Shown: piece after piece, positions 8,458 to 18,269 of the stretch
Layout of the letters: each line of letters opens with the position of its first letter
Numbering within the stretch: the first letter of the stretch is position 1
DNA from: Asparagopsis taxiformis
Lineage: Eukaryota; Rhodophyta; Florideophyceae; Bonnemaisoniales; Bonnemaisoniaceae
Direction: 5' to 3'
Assembly: GCA_030407315.1 (NCBI GenBank)
Contig: JALQPE010002496.1
Coordinates: forward strand, 1 to 64,000
Length of the DNA: 64,000 bases
The notes under the pieces: model-generated
What the model was told of the DNA's origin: nothing
Seen by the model: only the letters and a program-made list of their open reading frames with translations
The model's database searches: none
Program-made: the position numbers and the translations under genes

Positions 8458-11400
8458 TTATTCTTCTTCATTATCATCTGTGAACTGGTAATCAGTGTTG
8501 GTGTAGAAGCGGTTGAGATAGAAACGGTGGTCCGACCAGTGCATTTGTTTCGTAAATGGCTTGACTGGAAAGTTACTTCGTACGATGTGCACGGTGCCAG
8601 ATATAGTAGATGCAGGAATGAGGTCAAACCAAGGACCACCTGCACTGTGGGATGCAGTGTCATTGCTGTCAACGGATCCGTTGTCCGGGTCCCATGTGGA
8701 CCACTTTAAACAAATGCACCCAAGTGATTTTTCCACAGCGGTTTTTGGGGCAAAGCAGGTCATATACTGAACGAAAGCGAGTTCTACAGGTTGAAACAGG
8801 TTTGGAGACTGCAGGCGTACCAGTGCCAGGACGCGCCCTACCCATATGGTTCTGTAGTCATCGGCAGTTCCGGAGATGACGACAAAGGAGTACTGCGATC
8901 TCTTTGCGGGGCCGAATGATGAAGTTGCAAAGACGCGCTGCTGCTTGTGCCTCGACACGTTTGTGGGGCGAAGCATGCCACTGTGCGGGTCAAAGTCGTC
9001 GGCATCTGGGACGTACCCTCCCATGACGTAGGCGGACTTTACCACGGTGACGGAAATGTCCATGTCATGTATTGGAGGGCCTTCTGCCGTGGCGCGCAGT
9101 CTAGCGAGGGTGAGGAACGCTTGTGCAGCTGTGTCACCGAGTTGCTGGAATAGCGTTATGGTGCCAGACGGGAACGAGGAGTTGTGCAGAGGCAAAAGAG
9201 TGGCAGGATCGGGCTGTCCGTCGATATCTGCAACGAGGAGGGTTGCATCGGGCAGCAGGGAGGCAAAGTCGTGCAGTGCAACGGTGAATCCGTCGCGAAC
9301 GAGTACTGCACCGTCTGTGGGCGATATCATGCGTGCGTTTCCCAATGTGTTCGATGGGGTATGACCAGTTGGAGTGGCCAAGGAGAATTCCATGTGGCGA
9401 ATAGTCTCTTCCATGGCTGTGGAGCGCCTTCGAGAGGTTTTCCTATAACTCTGTTTGAACAGAAGATGCGAGTGTTCGTAGGGGCCTGCATCAATGTGTT
9501 CCAGGGCGCCATATCTCTGCAAGTCACCGGGAAGATGGTCTAGAAGATGGAACTTGAAAGTTTTGAGACCTGTGGTGTGGAATGGGCCGAGGGTGGAGAG
9601 CATTGATTGTTTGAAATAGGAAATGGAGTTTTGGAGGCTTTCTAGTTCGGCGGCAGTCCAGTGCTTGATGCGACCGCGTTTCATGACCCATGCGACGAGG
9701 TCAGAGTATTGCGTGCAGATGGAAGTGAGGGGGGCTGTCTCTACTTCGTCACAGCATGTGTCAATGAATGCTGCGATGAAAGGGAACACCATGTCGACAT
9801 GGTGATAGTCTTTGGCTGCGAGCATGCCGCGTATGCCGTCCTCCGTGAAGAGGCCGTTCAAATTGGTGCCCTTCTCACCCTTGGAGAAGTCGACATGAAG
9901 ACCGGTGATGTAGTAGTCGCGTTCGATAGCGGACAGAATGCTGTTTGAGCCGGCGAGGATGGATTTTTTCACCTTCTTGAAGGTGCGAGGTGTCCCGGAA
10001 TGGGAGGCAGTGGTGGTGGTGAGGTCTGGGGAGCTGAGGCGGTGGACAATGCACTGTTTGATGAGCTTTGAGATGCCGAGGTGGAGATTGTGCAGAGGCT
10101 CGAAGGAGAAAATGTTGTAGGGGTCTAGGGGACTGTTGGTGGGTAAAAGAGCGGTCGATTCGAGGACAGAGTGTTGTTCGAGGAGGGAGAGAGCTTCGAG
10201 CGGAGCAGTTGTATGCTCCTGAGCGCTCTCTTGGCGTGCAGAGCGTGTATCATCGAGGGAGCGGGGCTGGTGTGGCGCGGTGGATTCAAGTTGAGTGGCG
10301 GGGATGTAGCAGCGGTGGCAGGGATGTGTGGTGGTAGTGCTGTTGCGAGTGCATGACAGCTCTTTGGCCTCTGGAAAGTCGCAGCAATAATTGGCTAGGA
10401 TGGGAAAGCATTGGCGGGCAGTTGCAGTGGAGTCTGTGCAGGGGAACCCGGAAGAGAACGCGGTGGATAGGGACGAAAACACTTTTTCGAGTGCTTTATG
10501 AAGAATATCAATTTTGCGAGCGCGACTAGCAGAACTAGAGGTTGTCGGCATTTCATCACCGAACAAGGCGTTGGACGAAGGGTTAACAATGTACGGAAGA
10601 TACCCGACGATGGTGAGGCCGGTACGGATGCAGTGGCGACGGAGGGGGGCGGAGAAGTTGAGCAGTGTGACGTGTATGGGGTATGCGACGATTGCGGAGC
10701 TCTTGAGGCTTGTGCTGCTCTTGTCGGAGTACACTTGGAGGAGGCCGGCAAAGGAGGAAGGTGTGGGATCATTTTCCTCTGCCCATACGACCTGTGGATC
10801 TTCCGAGAGCTGCACGCGCTGTCTAGTAACCTGGTGCAGCGTTTTCGCGAATTCTGTGTGTAGGGGATGAGAAAATATTGCGGTGCCGTCTGGGGCGGTC
10901 TGTGGGGAGGGGTGGAAGAGAGTATTTTGGTCGTTAGCCAGTGCTAACTGCCTGCGGAGCATGTCGACTGGGTCGCGGAGGTACAGCTGTGCCGAGTACT
11001 TACCAGTTTTGTCTGGAATGATGTGGCTCTTGTAACCTTCGGTGCGGAAATGTGTTTCGACCATGGAAGCGGTAACGTGGCGACATTCTTCTACGGTGCG
11101 AACGGCGCTGTTGAACTTTTCTAGGGAGAATGCGGGGTCTTGTAGGATGGTGATGACTTCGCTCACGCGGCCAGCGCCGGCCTTGTACTCGAGGGTTGTG
11201 AGACTGGCGGCGAGGGATTGCACGAGGAGGTCTGCGCGGGAGGGGGTTGAGGTTGGTGGCAGTGGAGCGTCACAGGGTGAGTCGCTGGAGGAAGCACGAC
11301 CAGATTCTGGGTCTGGGGAGCTGGGTTGCGGGGAATCATGGTCGCCGTTTCGAGCAGGCTCATGGGTGACGGCAGGGACACGAGCGTTGTTGAAATGTTG

Positions 11401-11499
11401 GGGAGAGGGGTTGAAACGGTAGCGACACGTTCGCTCATGCAGCGCGAGCGCATAAGCATCTACGCAGTAGTAGAAGCACCCTTCATACTTGCATTCCAT
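8458..11499 (-). CDS. Plavaka/CACTA-like DDE transposase (copy L)
   Basis: 1013 residues. The N-terminus has a zinc-finger-like cluster (C-x4-C-x3-C, then H-x3-C, residues 3-25) for DNA binding. The central part has features seen in Plavaka-type transposases of the CACTA/EnSpm group: AYPIHVTLLNF, LTIVGYLPY, a conserved FPILANYCCDFPEA segment and CHRC. It continues with EPLHNLHLGISKL and LKTFKFHLLDHLPGDLQRYG...HIDAGPYEH, the region carrying late catalytic acidic residues in an RNase-H-like fold. I did not assign the DDE triad exactly. The last codons overlap an AATAAA signal. The gene converges on the accessory gene and is divergent from the micro-exon gene. It differs from copy R by a few substitutions and one Thr repeat. 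Confidence 0.85.
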   Translation of the reverse strand: MECKYEGCFYYCVDAYALALHERTCRYRFNPSPQHFNNARVPAVTHEPARNGDHDSPQPSSPDPESGRASSSDSPCDAPLPPTSTPSRADLLVQSLAASLTTLEYKAGAGRVSEVITILQDPAFSLEKFNSAVRTVEECRHVTASMVETHFRTEGYKSHIIPDKTGKYSAQLYLRDPVDMLRRQLALANDQNTLFHPSPQTAPDGTAIFSHPLHTEFAKTLHQVTRQRVQLSEDPQVVWAEENDPTPSSFAGLLQVYSDKSSTSLKSSAIVAYPIHVTLLNFSAPLRRHCIRTGLTIVGYLPYIVNPSSNALFGDEMPTTSSSASRARKIDILHKALEKVFSSLSTAFSSGFPCTDSTATARQCFPILANYCCDFPEAKELSCTRNSTTTTHPCHRCYIPATQLESTAPHQPRSLDDTRSARQESAQEHTTAPLEALSLLEQHSVLESTALLPTNSPLDPYNIFSFEPLHNLHLGISKLIKQCIVHRLSSPDLTTTTASHSGTPRTFKKVKKSILAGSNSILSAIERDYYITGLHVDFSKGEKGTNLNGLFTEDGIRGMLAAKDYHHVDMVFPFIAAFIDTCCDEVETAPLTSICTQYSDLVAWVMKRGRIKHWTAAELESLQNSISYFKQSMLSTLGPFHTTGLKTFKFHLLDHLPGDLQRYGALEHIDAGPYEHSHLLFKQSYRKTSRRRSTAMEETIRHMEFSLATPTGHTPSNTLGNARMISPTDGAVLVRDGFTVALHDFASLLPDATLLVADIDGQPDPATLLPLHNSSFPSGTITLFQQLGDTAAQAFLTLARLRATAEGPPIHDMDISVTVVKSAYVMGGYVPDADDFDPHSGMLRPTNVSRHKQQRVFATSSFGPAKRSQYSFVVISGTADDYRTIWVGRVLALVRLQSPNLFQPVELAFVQYMTCFAPKTAVEKSLGCICLKWSTWDPDNGSVDSNDTASHSAGGPWFDLIPASTISGTVHIVRSNFPVKPFTKQMHWSDHRFYLNRFYTNTDYQFTDDNEEE

Positions 11500-11941
11500 G
11501 TCGAGTTTTGACGCAAAAGGGAGGATTGCGAGCTGAACAGGGGAGACTGTGCCGTCCAGATGCGACCAATTTTATTTTTGTGGTGCTTTCGAGACTTGGA
11601 ATGTAACGTGTTCGTAGTTTTGTGGGTAGTAGTTTTGTGCTCACTCCAGCTGACATCCCAACGGTGGAATTTAACCAAGAGTTCAATCATTTCCAACTGT
11701 TACATCACATTGCGTGCTGGCAACGTGTGCATGGAAGGACGAACGACTGCCTGGGACATGAATTTTAATTCATTTGTAATAATAAACTTTTTTATTTCCG
11801 AACTTCGTGGAATCTGAATGTGCTTTACAGCGGATATGCCACGGATCATGTAAGGAAAGCAAATGGATTCTCATATATATGATTATATGTTTATATTCGT
11901 TGTTCTCGATCCGGATCTCATTGTTCGGGGAATCAGAGACC

Positions 11942-12067
11942 ATGGCTTGGGCCATACTCAATCTCACTGCCGGCGATGATTTCGAGTATGCACAGCAAGA
12001 CTTAAGCGGACGCAGAAAGCTGTCCGGTCGACGCCGCAGGCTCCACTCCGCCCTCATCACCGACTGA
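11942..12067 (+). CDS. Small conserved ORF, 41 codons
   Basis: It begins MAWAILNLTAGDDFEY and ends in a basic Gly-Arg-Arg tail, and is identical in copy R (34657-34782, minus strand). It lies just upstream of the micro-exon gene on the same strand, between that gene and the transposase start. It could be a separate peptide, an upstream ORF, or part of a first exon. The only support is conservation between two recent copies, which is weak. Confidence 0.25.
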   Translation: MAWAILNLTAGDDFEYAQQDLSGRRKLSGRRRRLHSALITD

Positions 12068-12103
12068 GATTCTTTGACCGCCTTTGCTTTGTTCAGTGTA
12101 GAG

Positions 12104-13187
12104 GATGGACGAAGGTACGTGCGCGAATCTTGAGGGTATGCATTGAGGGAAGCGTGGGTTTTGAGTCTGACTATTTCCGTTGATGCAATATTTTTCATTG
12201 GAAGCCTGTTGACTCATGGTGTGTATTGAGCGGAGGATGGAAGAGAGGTACGTGAAGTTTTGAAAGTATGCTGCGAGGGAAGGTTGGTTTTGAGTCTGAC
12301 TGTTGTGGTTGATTCAGATGTTGCTTAGGTGATGCAGGAATTTTGATGACGGAAGGTAAGCTTCATTGAGTGCCAAGATGTGCTTTGCGAAGATATGGAC
12401 TGCTGACTATGATTATTATTCATTGCAAGGTTTTTGGATCATGGTTTGTATTGTGTGTAGGATGGATGAGAGGTACATTTGCGAGTTCTCAGGGTATGTA
12501 GCGAGGGAAACGTTGGTTTTCAATCTGACTGTTGCGATTGATTCCGATGTTGCGTAGGTGATGGAGGAATAGTGATGACGGAAGGTAAGTCACATTGGGC
12601 GCCCAGACCGGTTGTGCGAAGATGCGGAATGCTGACTACTTTTCTTGGCTACACGATTACGTGATTTATGGTTTTTATTGTGTGCAGGATGGAACAGGTA
12701 AGGTAAGTGTGCGAGTTTTGAAAGTAAGCAGCGAGGGAAGGTTGGTTTTGAGTCTGACTATTTCCGTTGATGCGATATTTTTCATTGGAAGCCTATTGAG
12801 TCATGGTGTGTATTGTGTGGAGCGAAGGTAAGTGTGCGAGTTTTGAAAGTAAGCAGCGAGGGAAGGTTGGTTTTGGGTCTGACTGTTGTGGTTGATTCCG
12901 ATGTTGTGTAGATGATGCAGGAATGTTGATGACAGAAGGTAAGTTTCACTGAGCACCAAGACTTGTTTTGCGAAGATATGGACTGCTGACTTTGATTATT
13001 CATTGCAAGGTTTTTGGATCATGGTTTGTATTTTGTGTAGGATGGATGATTCACTCATCCTCTCGGAGAGGTAAGTAAGGGAGTTTCTAGGATATCTGTC
13101 GTGGTAAGCGTTGCTTTTGAATCTGACTGTTGGGGTTGATGTTTTGTATGTGATGCAGGAGTGGTGAAGCAGGAACGGCAGGACTGA
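12104..13187 (+). CDS. Micro-exon gene: ten coding exons of 5-30 nt, 13-residue repeat protein
   Basis: Exons: 12104-12114 (ATG start; 12115 opens the GT), 12236-12247, 12329-12355, 12461-12472, 12558-12584, 12688-12697, 12823-12827, 12912-12938, 13041-13070 and 13159-13187 (TGA). The coding part of exon 1 ends in GAAG. Exons are bounded by AG upstream and GT (mostly GTAAGT or GTACRT) downstream. Introns are 81-125 nt, alternate between two related types, and all nine carry CTGACT 40-75 nt before the acceptor. Joined, they give one open frame of 62 codons with the repeat M-T/D-E-G-W-x-x-x-D-x-G-x-x, then a short tail ending KQERQD. Skipping exons 6 and 7 also keeps the frame open. Each 12-nt plus 27-nt exon pair encodes one 13-residue repeat, so the gene grew by duplicating exon-intron pairs. 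It diverges from the transposase. Function unknown; expression is not shown. Confidence 0.6.
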
Positions 13188-13504
13188 AGGAGAGTGAAGA
13201 AGGGATGTAGGAAGATGGGGAATGAAGCTGTGAGGTGTTTCTGGTATGTGTATATTTTCGGGCATACGATAGAAGTGAGAGTGGTTTCAAGTGGTGTAAG
13301 ATTTTGCTGACCATGTTCGTGTTTGATGTCTTGATGATTTAATGGGCTGGGGTGGTGTCGAGGAAAGCGGGGATGGAATTGGGAAGGAGCGGATTTTTGT
13401 AATCTAGGTCGTGAGGGTTCTTGAAGTATGTGCGGATGGTGGTGCATGGCGTTCGGATGGTAGGGAGAACGCGATATTGAGGGAGATGGGTGATCGACGA
13501 TATG

Positions 13505-13655
13505 CTGACAGGTATTTTGTATTCTGGCTGGATACGTATTTCGTATTCTGGCTGGATACATATTCCGTATTCTGGCTGGATACGTATTTCCTATTCTAAC
13601 CGGGTATTTATTTCCTATTCTGACCAGATATGTATTCCCTATTCTAGAGAGACGT
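13505..13655. repeat. 21-bp minisatellite
   Basis: Six to seven units of the type TATTCTGGCTGGATACGTATT, with variants CTAACCGGGTAT and CTGACCAGAT. The reverse strand reads a seven-residue Arg-Ile-x-Asn-x-Tyr repeat with no wider coding support. Copy R carries fewer units at 33075-33190. Confidence 0.75.
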
Positions 13656-13772
13656 ATTGTATACGAGCAGTTTCCTAAATGAGAGAATAAAATACGGTCC
13701 GATATGGGCCCTGAATTTACCATCCGCTGTAATTTCTTCCCTCCCGGTTTTCGCTGATATATTGTATACTGG

Positions 13773-13945
13773 ATGTAGGGTCCTAGTATTCCGCCATATG
13801 TACTAGAGAAAGTGGATGTCGGGTCCTAGTATTCCGCCAAATGTACTAGAGAAAGTGGATGTCGGGTCCTAGTATTCCGCCATATGTACTAGAGAAAGTG
13901 GATGTCGGGTCCTAGTATTCCGCCATATGTACTAGAGGAAGTGGA
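13773..13945. repeat. 43-bp subterminal tandem array, 4 units
   Basis: Four units of TCCTAGTATTCCGCCATATG + TACTAGAGAAAGTGGATGTC + GGG; one unit has CCAAATG instead of CCATATG. Copy R has 24 units at 31920-32955. Subterminal repeated motifs of CACTA-type elements bind the element's own DNA-binding proteins; that role is inferred here. Confidence 0.85.
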
Positions 13946-14070
13946 CGTCCGCATCCAAAAAATTTTATTTTTTTTGGACGCGGACGTTCATTTGTTCTAG
14001 TAAATCTCGGGGCCGACTAGGACCCGTACTAGAGAGACTGGACGTCCGCGTCCACTTCCGAAAACACAGA
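13946..14070. repeat. E1 terminal repeat, inner end of copy L
   Basis: It contains GGACGCGGACGTTC, CTAGTAAATCTCGGGGCCGA and GGACGTCCGCGTCC and ends TTCCGAAAACACAGA. The reverse complement opens copy R (31791 onward), and a related end, TTCCGAGAACACAGA, occurs at 54243-54257. Three independent occurrences define the terminus as TCTGTGTTYTCGGAA read inward. Confidence 0.75.
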
Positions 14071-16388
14071 CGATAGCGGAGAAGTAGCGGAAAAGAGTAA
14101 ATCTCCTTCAGCAAGCGAGACATGCATCAATATTGCCCAGTATAGTTCGTCTGAAGTGCAAGTTGAACCTCGCAAAGTGAATACCAGAGGTCGTTCGCTA
14201 GTGGTTGAAGAAGTCTGCAACGATGGAGCAATTCTTGAAAACGGATTTGGTTGCAGAAAACTATTCCGAACAGGCCAGAGTTCGTGCAGTTCTCTTCGAC
14301 GGAGAATCTGGCTGGGTGTACGGTGAAATTGTTGTTCAACGGATCGTTTAGGGGTGCTCCGGACGTCCAAAATTGTGTCAACCTCGAGATGACGGCGTAC
14401 TACACTTGTAGCCGTTGGTGGGCCGGGCTGAAACCGAACTCGGTTGGTACCATTGGGCAGGAATGGATTGCTGGTTTGTTGGAAATCTTCGGGTACGTGA
14501 AGGAGGTGGCCGAGTATTGGAACGTTTCGGATGTGTTGAGGATGCTGGATGGCTCCATTCCCAGCGTGGGTGACCCGAGCAAGAGCTTCGACATTCACTC
14601 ACGCGTTGTCGAAGCTTTTGCGCCGGTGGTGCCCAAGAAGGGGTTCTGAGCGGACTTACATCCCAAGGAAGGCCCTCCCAATGGCTCCAAGTTTGAGAAC
14701 ATCTTTCCCAAACGGAAGGCTGTGTTTTGAAAGGACGCCAGGAAAATGCTCCTGCGCGTAACTGGCTACCGCGACATGTAAATGCGGAAACAATTTTACG
14801 CGGTGGACCCACACATCCCACATGCTGCGCTCCCAGTCACATGTGGTCATGATGCCGCCATCCCTTCCCCTTCCATTTCCATTTCCCTGACCATCCCTTC
14901 ATCCTCCATTCCTTTGCCTTTGAAGAATCCAATTGAGGTAGTACCACCTCAATTAGATTCTTCGAGCTATTCCGAGGCTGCCTCGGTTTCTGCCACTACC
15001 CCTGTTGTGTCTGCATCGTCCGGAGTGGAAACTTCTGGGAAAGTGATGCCCAGAAGGAGTACCTGCCTGCAAGAGAGTCGTTCCGGTCGTGGTGGAACGG
15101 CGACGGCGGGTGGTGCGAGCCCTGTTCAGGTCGTCGAACTGGAGAGCGCACCCAAGGATGCGGGTAAAAGCTCCATCCTCGGGAAGCGCAACTGGGAAAC
15201 CGCTCCTGCGACGCCCGAGCCCTCTACCAAAAAGAGGAAGCTCAGTGAGACTTCATCAAAGTCGTCGTCAAAGAAATCCAAGTCGGCTTCCAGAGGACGT
15301 TCTCGGGAGCCGATTCTCCAGTTCGACGACGCCCATGAAAATCCTATTCCCGACAGTATCGTCGATGAGAATGTGGCTGCCGTTCTCCCCAGCGCAATTG
15401 CGTCTGGTAGCCCGATGAAGTACTACATGGAAATTACGACGGTAGAGACGGTGCGGGCGGAAATAAAGGCGGCAGCATTCCTGGCAGCTGCATCTCCAGG
15501 TGCTGAGGACTCGGTGGTGGAATAGTACTTTGTGGTGAAGCGTCGTTGCTGGACAACATGGGAGTGGTTGTTGTGGAAGGCCTCTTGCAGTCGTCCACGG
15601 CTGGTAGTGCGACGCATGGCCTCTTCAGTCACTTTTCTCGGCAGTTCCCGCTGGTTGAGGAGGTTGAAAAGCCACAGAAACCCTCCCAGCAGTCTGATTC
15701 TGATGATGAAGACAGGAAACCACAGGACGAGCCGCCAGCTTTCGCCAAGCCCGGTTTTGATCCTTCGCCGTGGCATTTCATCCACAACGTGGGTGCTGCG
15801 AAGGACCGCATAGATGGTGGTCGTGGGCGACTCCCCCTGCCGCGGTGTGAATTGTGCGACAAGCTGGAGGAGGGGGATTTGGATATGTACAGGAACAAGT
15901 TGGTGGCAGAGCTTGCTCTTGGTGTTTGTGCGGATTTCTTGAAGTTGGGAATGGAGGGTGAGGATCCTGTCTTTTTCCCGAAGACAGGATTACGGCTGCT
16001 TCTTACAACAGATGGGGCTGCGGACCAGGATGGACACACGGACTTCTGAGTATCCCAATTTTGAGGAGTCGGACCTACCCCATCCCCATCCTATTTCATG
16101 ATGTCGAGCGGAGCCCATGGGTTCTTTATAGTAGCTGCACCTTATAGTCATGTATGCCTGGTCCATACGGACGCCGACATGTGGAAGGTTCCCGTTAACC
16201 ACTTTTATGCGCCACCCTATTCCGTCTTAGTTGATCGCGGTGACCTTTACCATTACGGGGTCGGCTTCAGCCGAGGAGATCTTCCTGTGGGAGCAGAATT
16301 TAGTCTATGGTCTGCCCACGCGCGGCCACATCTACTTGAAGACGGAGAAGGACGTCCTCACGGACCACATCCACACCGTCGAATATTA
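14071..16388 (+). pseudogene. Decayed ParB-like / 2OG-Fe(II) dioxygenase gene
   Basis: Right after the E1 end the frame reads AEKSKSPSASE...INIAQYSSSEVQVEPRKV, matching NSPSAEEKSITIAQYSSSKV in the ParB-like protein at 54897-56546. After a frame change, 14251-14649 has LEMTAYYTCSRWW...WIAGLLEIFGYVKEVAEYW, matching LEMTASWTRMRR...WLLALLAIYDMAEVVRKW there. A low-complexity basic linker follows (14782-15525). Then 15546-16049 ends in QDGHTDF, the H-x-D iron site of a 2OG dioxygenase, and after another frame change 16098 onward has APPYSVLVDRGDLYHYGVGF with the distal His. A last frame gives GHIYLKTEKDVL and a stop at 16386. At least three frame breaks and the missing N-terminus make it dead. The architecture parallels the intact 47889-51821 protein. 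Confidence 0.65.
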
Positions 16389-16744
16389 AAAGTATGACAG
16401 CAGCAATAGATAGCATACGAGAAGTATTAAAACCTATGCTATTGTTCCCTGCTATGAAGTTCTGTCTTTCTCATCTCAACATTATTCGCTTAGCCCACCT
16501 TTCTATTTTCATCTATACATCTGACCTTCATGTCATAGTTTAGTGCTACTAAGCCTATTGATTGCTACTTTTTTGTATTAGTCTACAACTTTACATGATT
16601 TCACTAGCTAGACCCTAGGGGGAGACTAGTTTTAGACCTTGACAACCCGTGAGGTTCGACTATAAGAGACGTTGCTGAGATAACACATGACACAGAATGC
16701 TCCTGGAAGCCACTCACAGCCGTACAAACGTTTTGCTGAGCCAT
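16389..16744. other. Intergenic, no feature seen
   Basis: AT-rich sequence between the dioxygenase pseudogene and the hairpin element. No ORF, repeat or splice pattern that I can support. Confidence 0.5.
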
Positions 16745-17088
16745 GTTCCTGACTTCCCAATTCCTTCCTCACCCTTCCCTAGGTGCGAGGGGGACGGAAC
16801 TCTCAGCCCCTTACAGCGGAAGCCGTTTACCGGGGATTCTTACAGCAAAGTCATCGTTACGATGACTTTGCTGTAAGGAAGCGTTTCAATTACAGTGACC
16901 AAGAATTTTTTTACCGGGTAAAAAAATCATGGCAGCTGTAATGATTTATTTTCTTACAGCAAAGTCATCGTAACGATGACTTTGCTGTAAGCATCCCTGG
17001 TAAATTGCTTCCGCTGTAAACGGCAGGGACTTCTGTCCTTTTCCGACCTAGGGAAGGGTGAGGAAGGAATTATGAAGTCAGGAAACAG
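16745..17088. mobile_element. MITE-like hairpin element
   Basis: Imperfect terminal inverted repeats: TTCCTGACTTCCCAATTCCT at the left and GAAGTCAGGAAAC at the right, with CACCCTTCCCTAGGT / ACCTAGGGAAGGGTG inside. Within lie two copies of the odd palindrome CTTACAGCAAAGTCATCGT + T/A + its mirror (16839-16877 and about 16954-16992) and a central ACCGGGT stem. No coding capacity. It belongs to the repeat family also seen at 24595, 25490, 27490 and 57215. Confidence 0.75.
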
Positions 17089-17099
17089 GGTATAGGAAT

Positions 17100-17587
17100 T
17101 GTTGAAGCACTGGAATTGGCCCTGAGGGGCTCAATTACGTGAGAAAACTTTGACCCTCGATTTCTCCTAGAAGGAGTGCTCTATGCGCTCCGAAACCTAT
17201 CTCATCGTGTTCAGCGTGCCCGAATTAGTCGGGTAGCAACTTCTCCGAAGCTTCTACGACCTTTCTTCATGGAGATAATAGCGTCTGAAGTTTCAATTTG
17301 TTTGTCATAGTTTCAATTAGTAATTAGAAATGCCAGGATGGGTTGCCATCATGGCAGAGGGGAAATGTTATGATAAGTGTACACGTGTGGGTGATATGAT
17401 TGAGAAGCCCACGTGTACCACATTGGCAGCGGGTGTTTGCTAGGACAGACTGTCAGTGACAGTCTGTCTGGAGCAGCCATGTACAGGCTGTCCTTAGCAC
17501 CGCCGACGCACCTCGGCGAGAATACAAATTATGTAGTGAGCTCGCAGATTCAATAAACGCTCGGTAAGCGACCAATTCGTTTCAACA
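17100..17587 (+). repeat. 5' LTR
   Basis: 488 bp with AATAAA at about 17553 near the 3' end. It contains the odd palindrome GACAGACTGTCA-G-TGACAGTCTGTC (about 17443-17467) and a longer inverted pair built on CACGTGTAC motifs (about 17378-17420), candidate enhancer sites. Confidence 0.95.
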
Positions 17588-17601
17588 GGTTATGGGCCCA
17601 G
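17588..17601 (+). other. Primer binding site for the anticodon region of initiator Met-tRNA
   Basis: GGTTATGGGCCCAG directly follows the LTR. It is the complement of CTGGGCCCATAACC, the anticodon stem-loop of eukaryotic initiator tRNA-Met. Drosophila copia and yeast Ty5 prime from such an internal half-tRNA, not from the tRNA 3' end. The match is exact over 14 bases. Confidence 0.8.
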
Positions 17602-18269
17602 GGCGCTCGCTCGGGTCGTTTCTTATTCTCTAGCGCTTCGGTAAGTGCGTCGTTTGCGTCGGCGTTCTCTTACCTATTTCGTGTCGTTCTCCCCTCGTTC
17701 TCTCTTCTCTTCATCTACTCGCCTTTCTTCCGTTCTGCGCCTTCCCGCGCGTCTGCGCTCTTGCGTAGAGTGTTCTCCACACTCCCCCGACGATCCCCGC
17801 GCACCTCTGTCGCCGCCGCGCACCTCTGTCGCCGCCGCGCACCTCTGTCGCCGCTCCGCGCCGACACTGTGTCATCCTGTCACTGACACTGACATCCTGT
17901 CATCCACGCTGTGTCACACTGACACTCTGTCATCTTGCCATCTGTCTCTGGGTCATCGTCATCAGGTGACATCATTCTTTATCTGGGGTTCGCGTGCGAA
18001 GGAAAAAGTTTGGCCAGCGTCGCTGCTGGGACTCGAACCAAGGCTCTGTACATCTCCGTGGACCGTCCAACCGACTCGGCTACCGGGCCACTCCAGGCCC
18101 AATTACTGGAATCGACCTTTGCTTTTATATTGGCTAGTCTATACCTTTCTCAACTCGGTCCTGCTCTTGTAAGACAGTGACCTTGTCCTGATCGGTATAG
18201 CGTTATAGCCTTTACATATCACCGAATAAACTCATCGAACGTTTGGTTTTATTGTCAACTGTTTCCACA
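17602..18269 (+). other. Retrotransposon leader
   Basis: Non-coding leader. A possible splice donor GTAAGT sits at 17641. Three 18-bp tandem units containing CGCACCTCTGTCGCCGC lie at about 17809-17862, followed by short CTGACACTGTCATC-like repeats. An open frame through 17645-18172 is low-complexity and has no family features. Confidence 0.5.
18011..18090 (-). other. tRNA-like sequence (degenerate, possible SINE remnant)
   Basis: On the minus strand TAGCCGAGTCGG (18071-18082) fits a pol III A box and GGTTCGAGTCC (18029-18039) a B box, at tRNA spacing. Outer TGGCC/GGCCA can pair as an acceptor end, but seven extra nucleotides and a mismatched T stem make it no functional tRNA. It may be a tRNA-derived insert in the retrotransposon leader. 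Confidence 0.4.

Larger units (their letters stand above)
1..14070. mobile_element. E1 transposon copy L (left end outside window)
   Basis: A large DNA transposon copy recognised by comparison with 31791-54258. The stretch 5866-14070 is the near-identical reverse complement of 31791-40866, while 1-5866 matches 40868-46650 in the same orientation. Contents in order are inverted-repeat modules, the MTase-SET gene, a coiled-coil gene, a convergent Plavaka-like transposase, a divergent micro-exon gene, tandem arrays and a terminal sequence ending near ACACAGA at 14064-14070. The left terminus is not in the window, so the element is partial here. I could not find a target-site duplication. Coding differences between L and R are few, so duplication or transposition was recent. 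Confidence 0.75.

Noticed and set aside
8527..11422. Many plus-strand ORFs of 60-126 codons opposite the transposase
   Set aside because: Shadow frames of a long real gene; the same set recurs opposite the copy R transposase.
13055..13723. 222-codon minus-strand ORF with Arg-Ile-x-Asn-x-Tyr repeats
   Set aside because: It runs through the 21-bp minisatellite and across micro-exons and introns of the opposite strand, and is broken in copy R. It is a by-product of repeats.
17645..18172. 175-codon ORF in the retrotransposon leader
   Set aside because: Low-complexity Ser/Arg/Pro codons from short tandem repeats; it overlaps the tRNA-like segment and has no motif.
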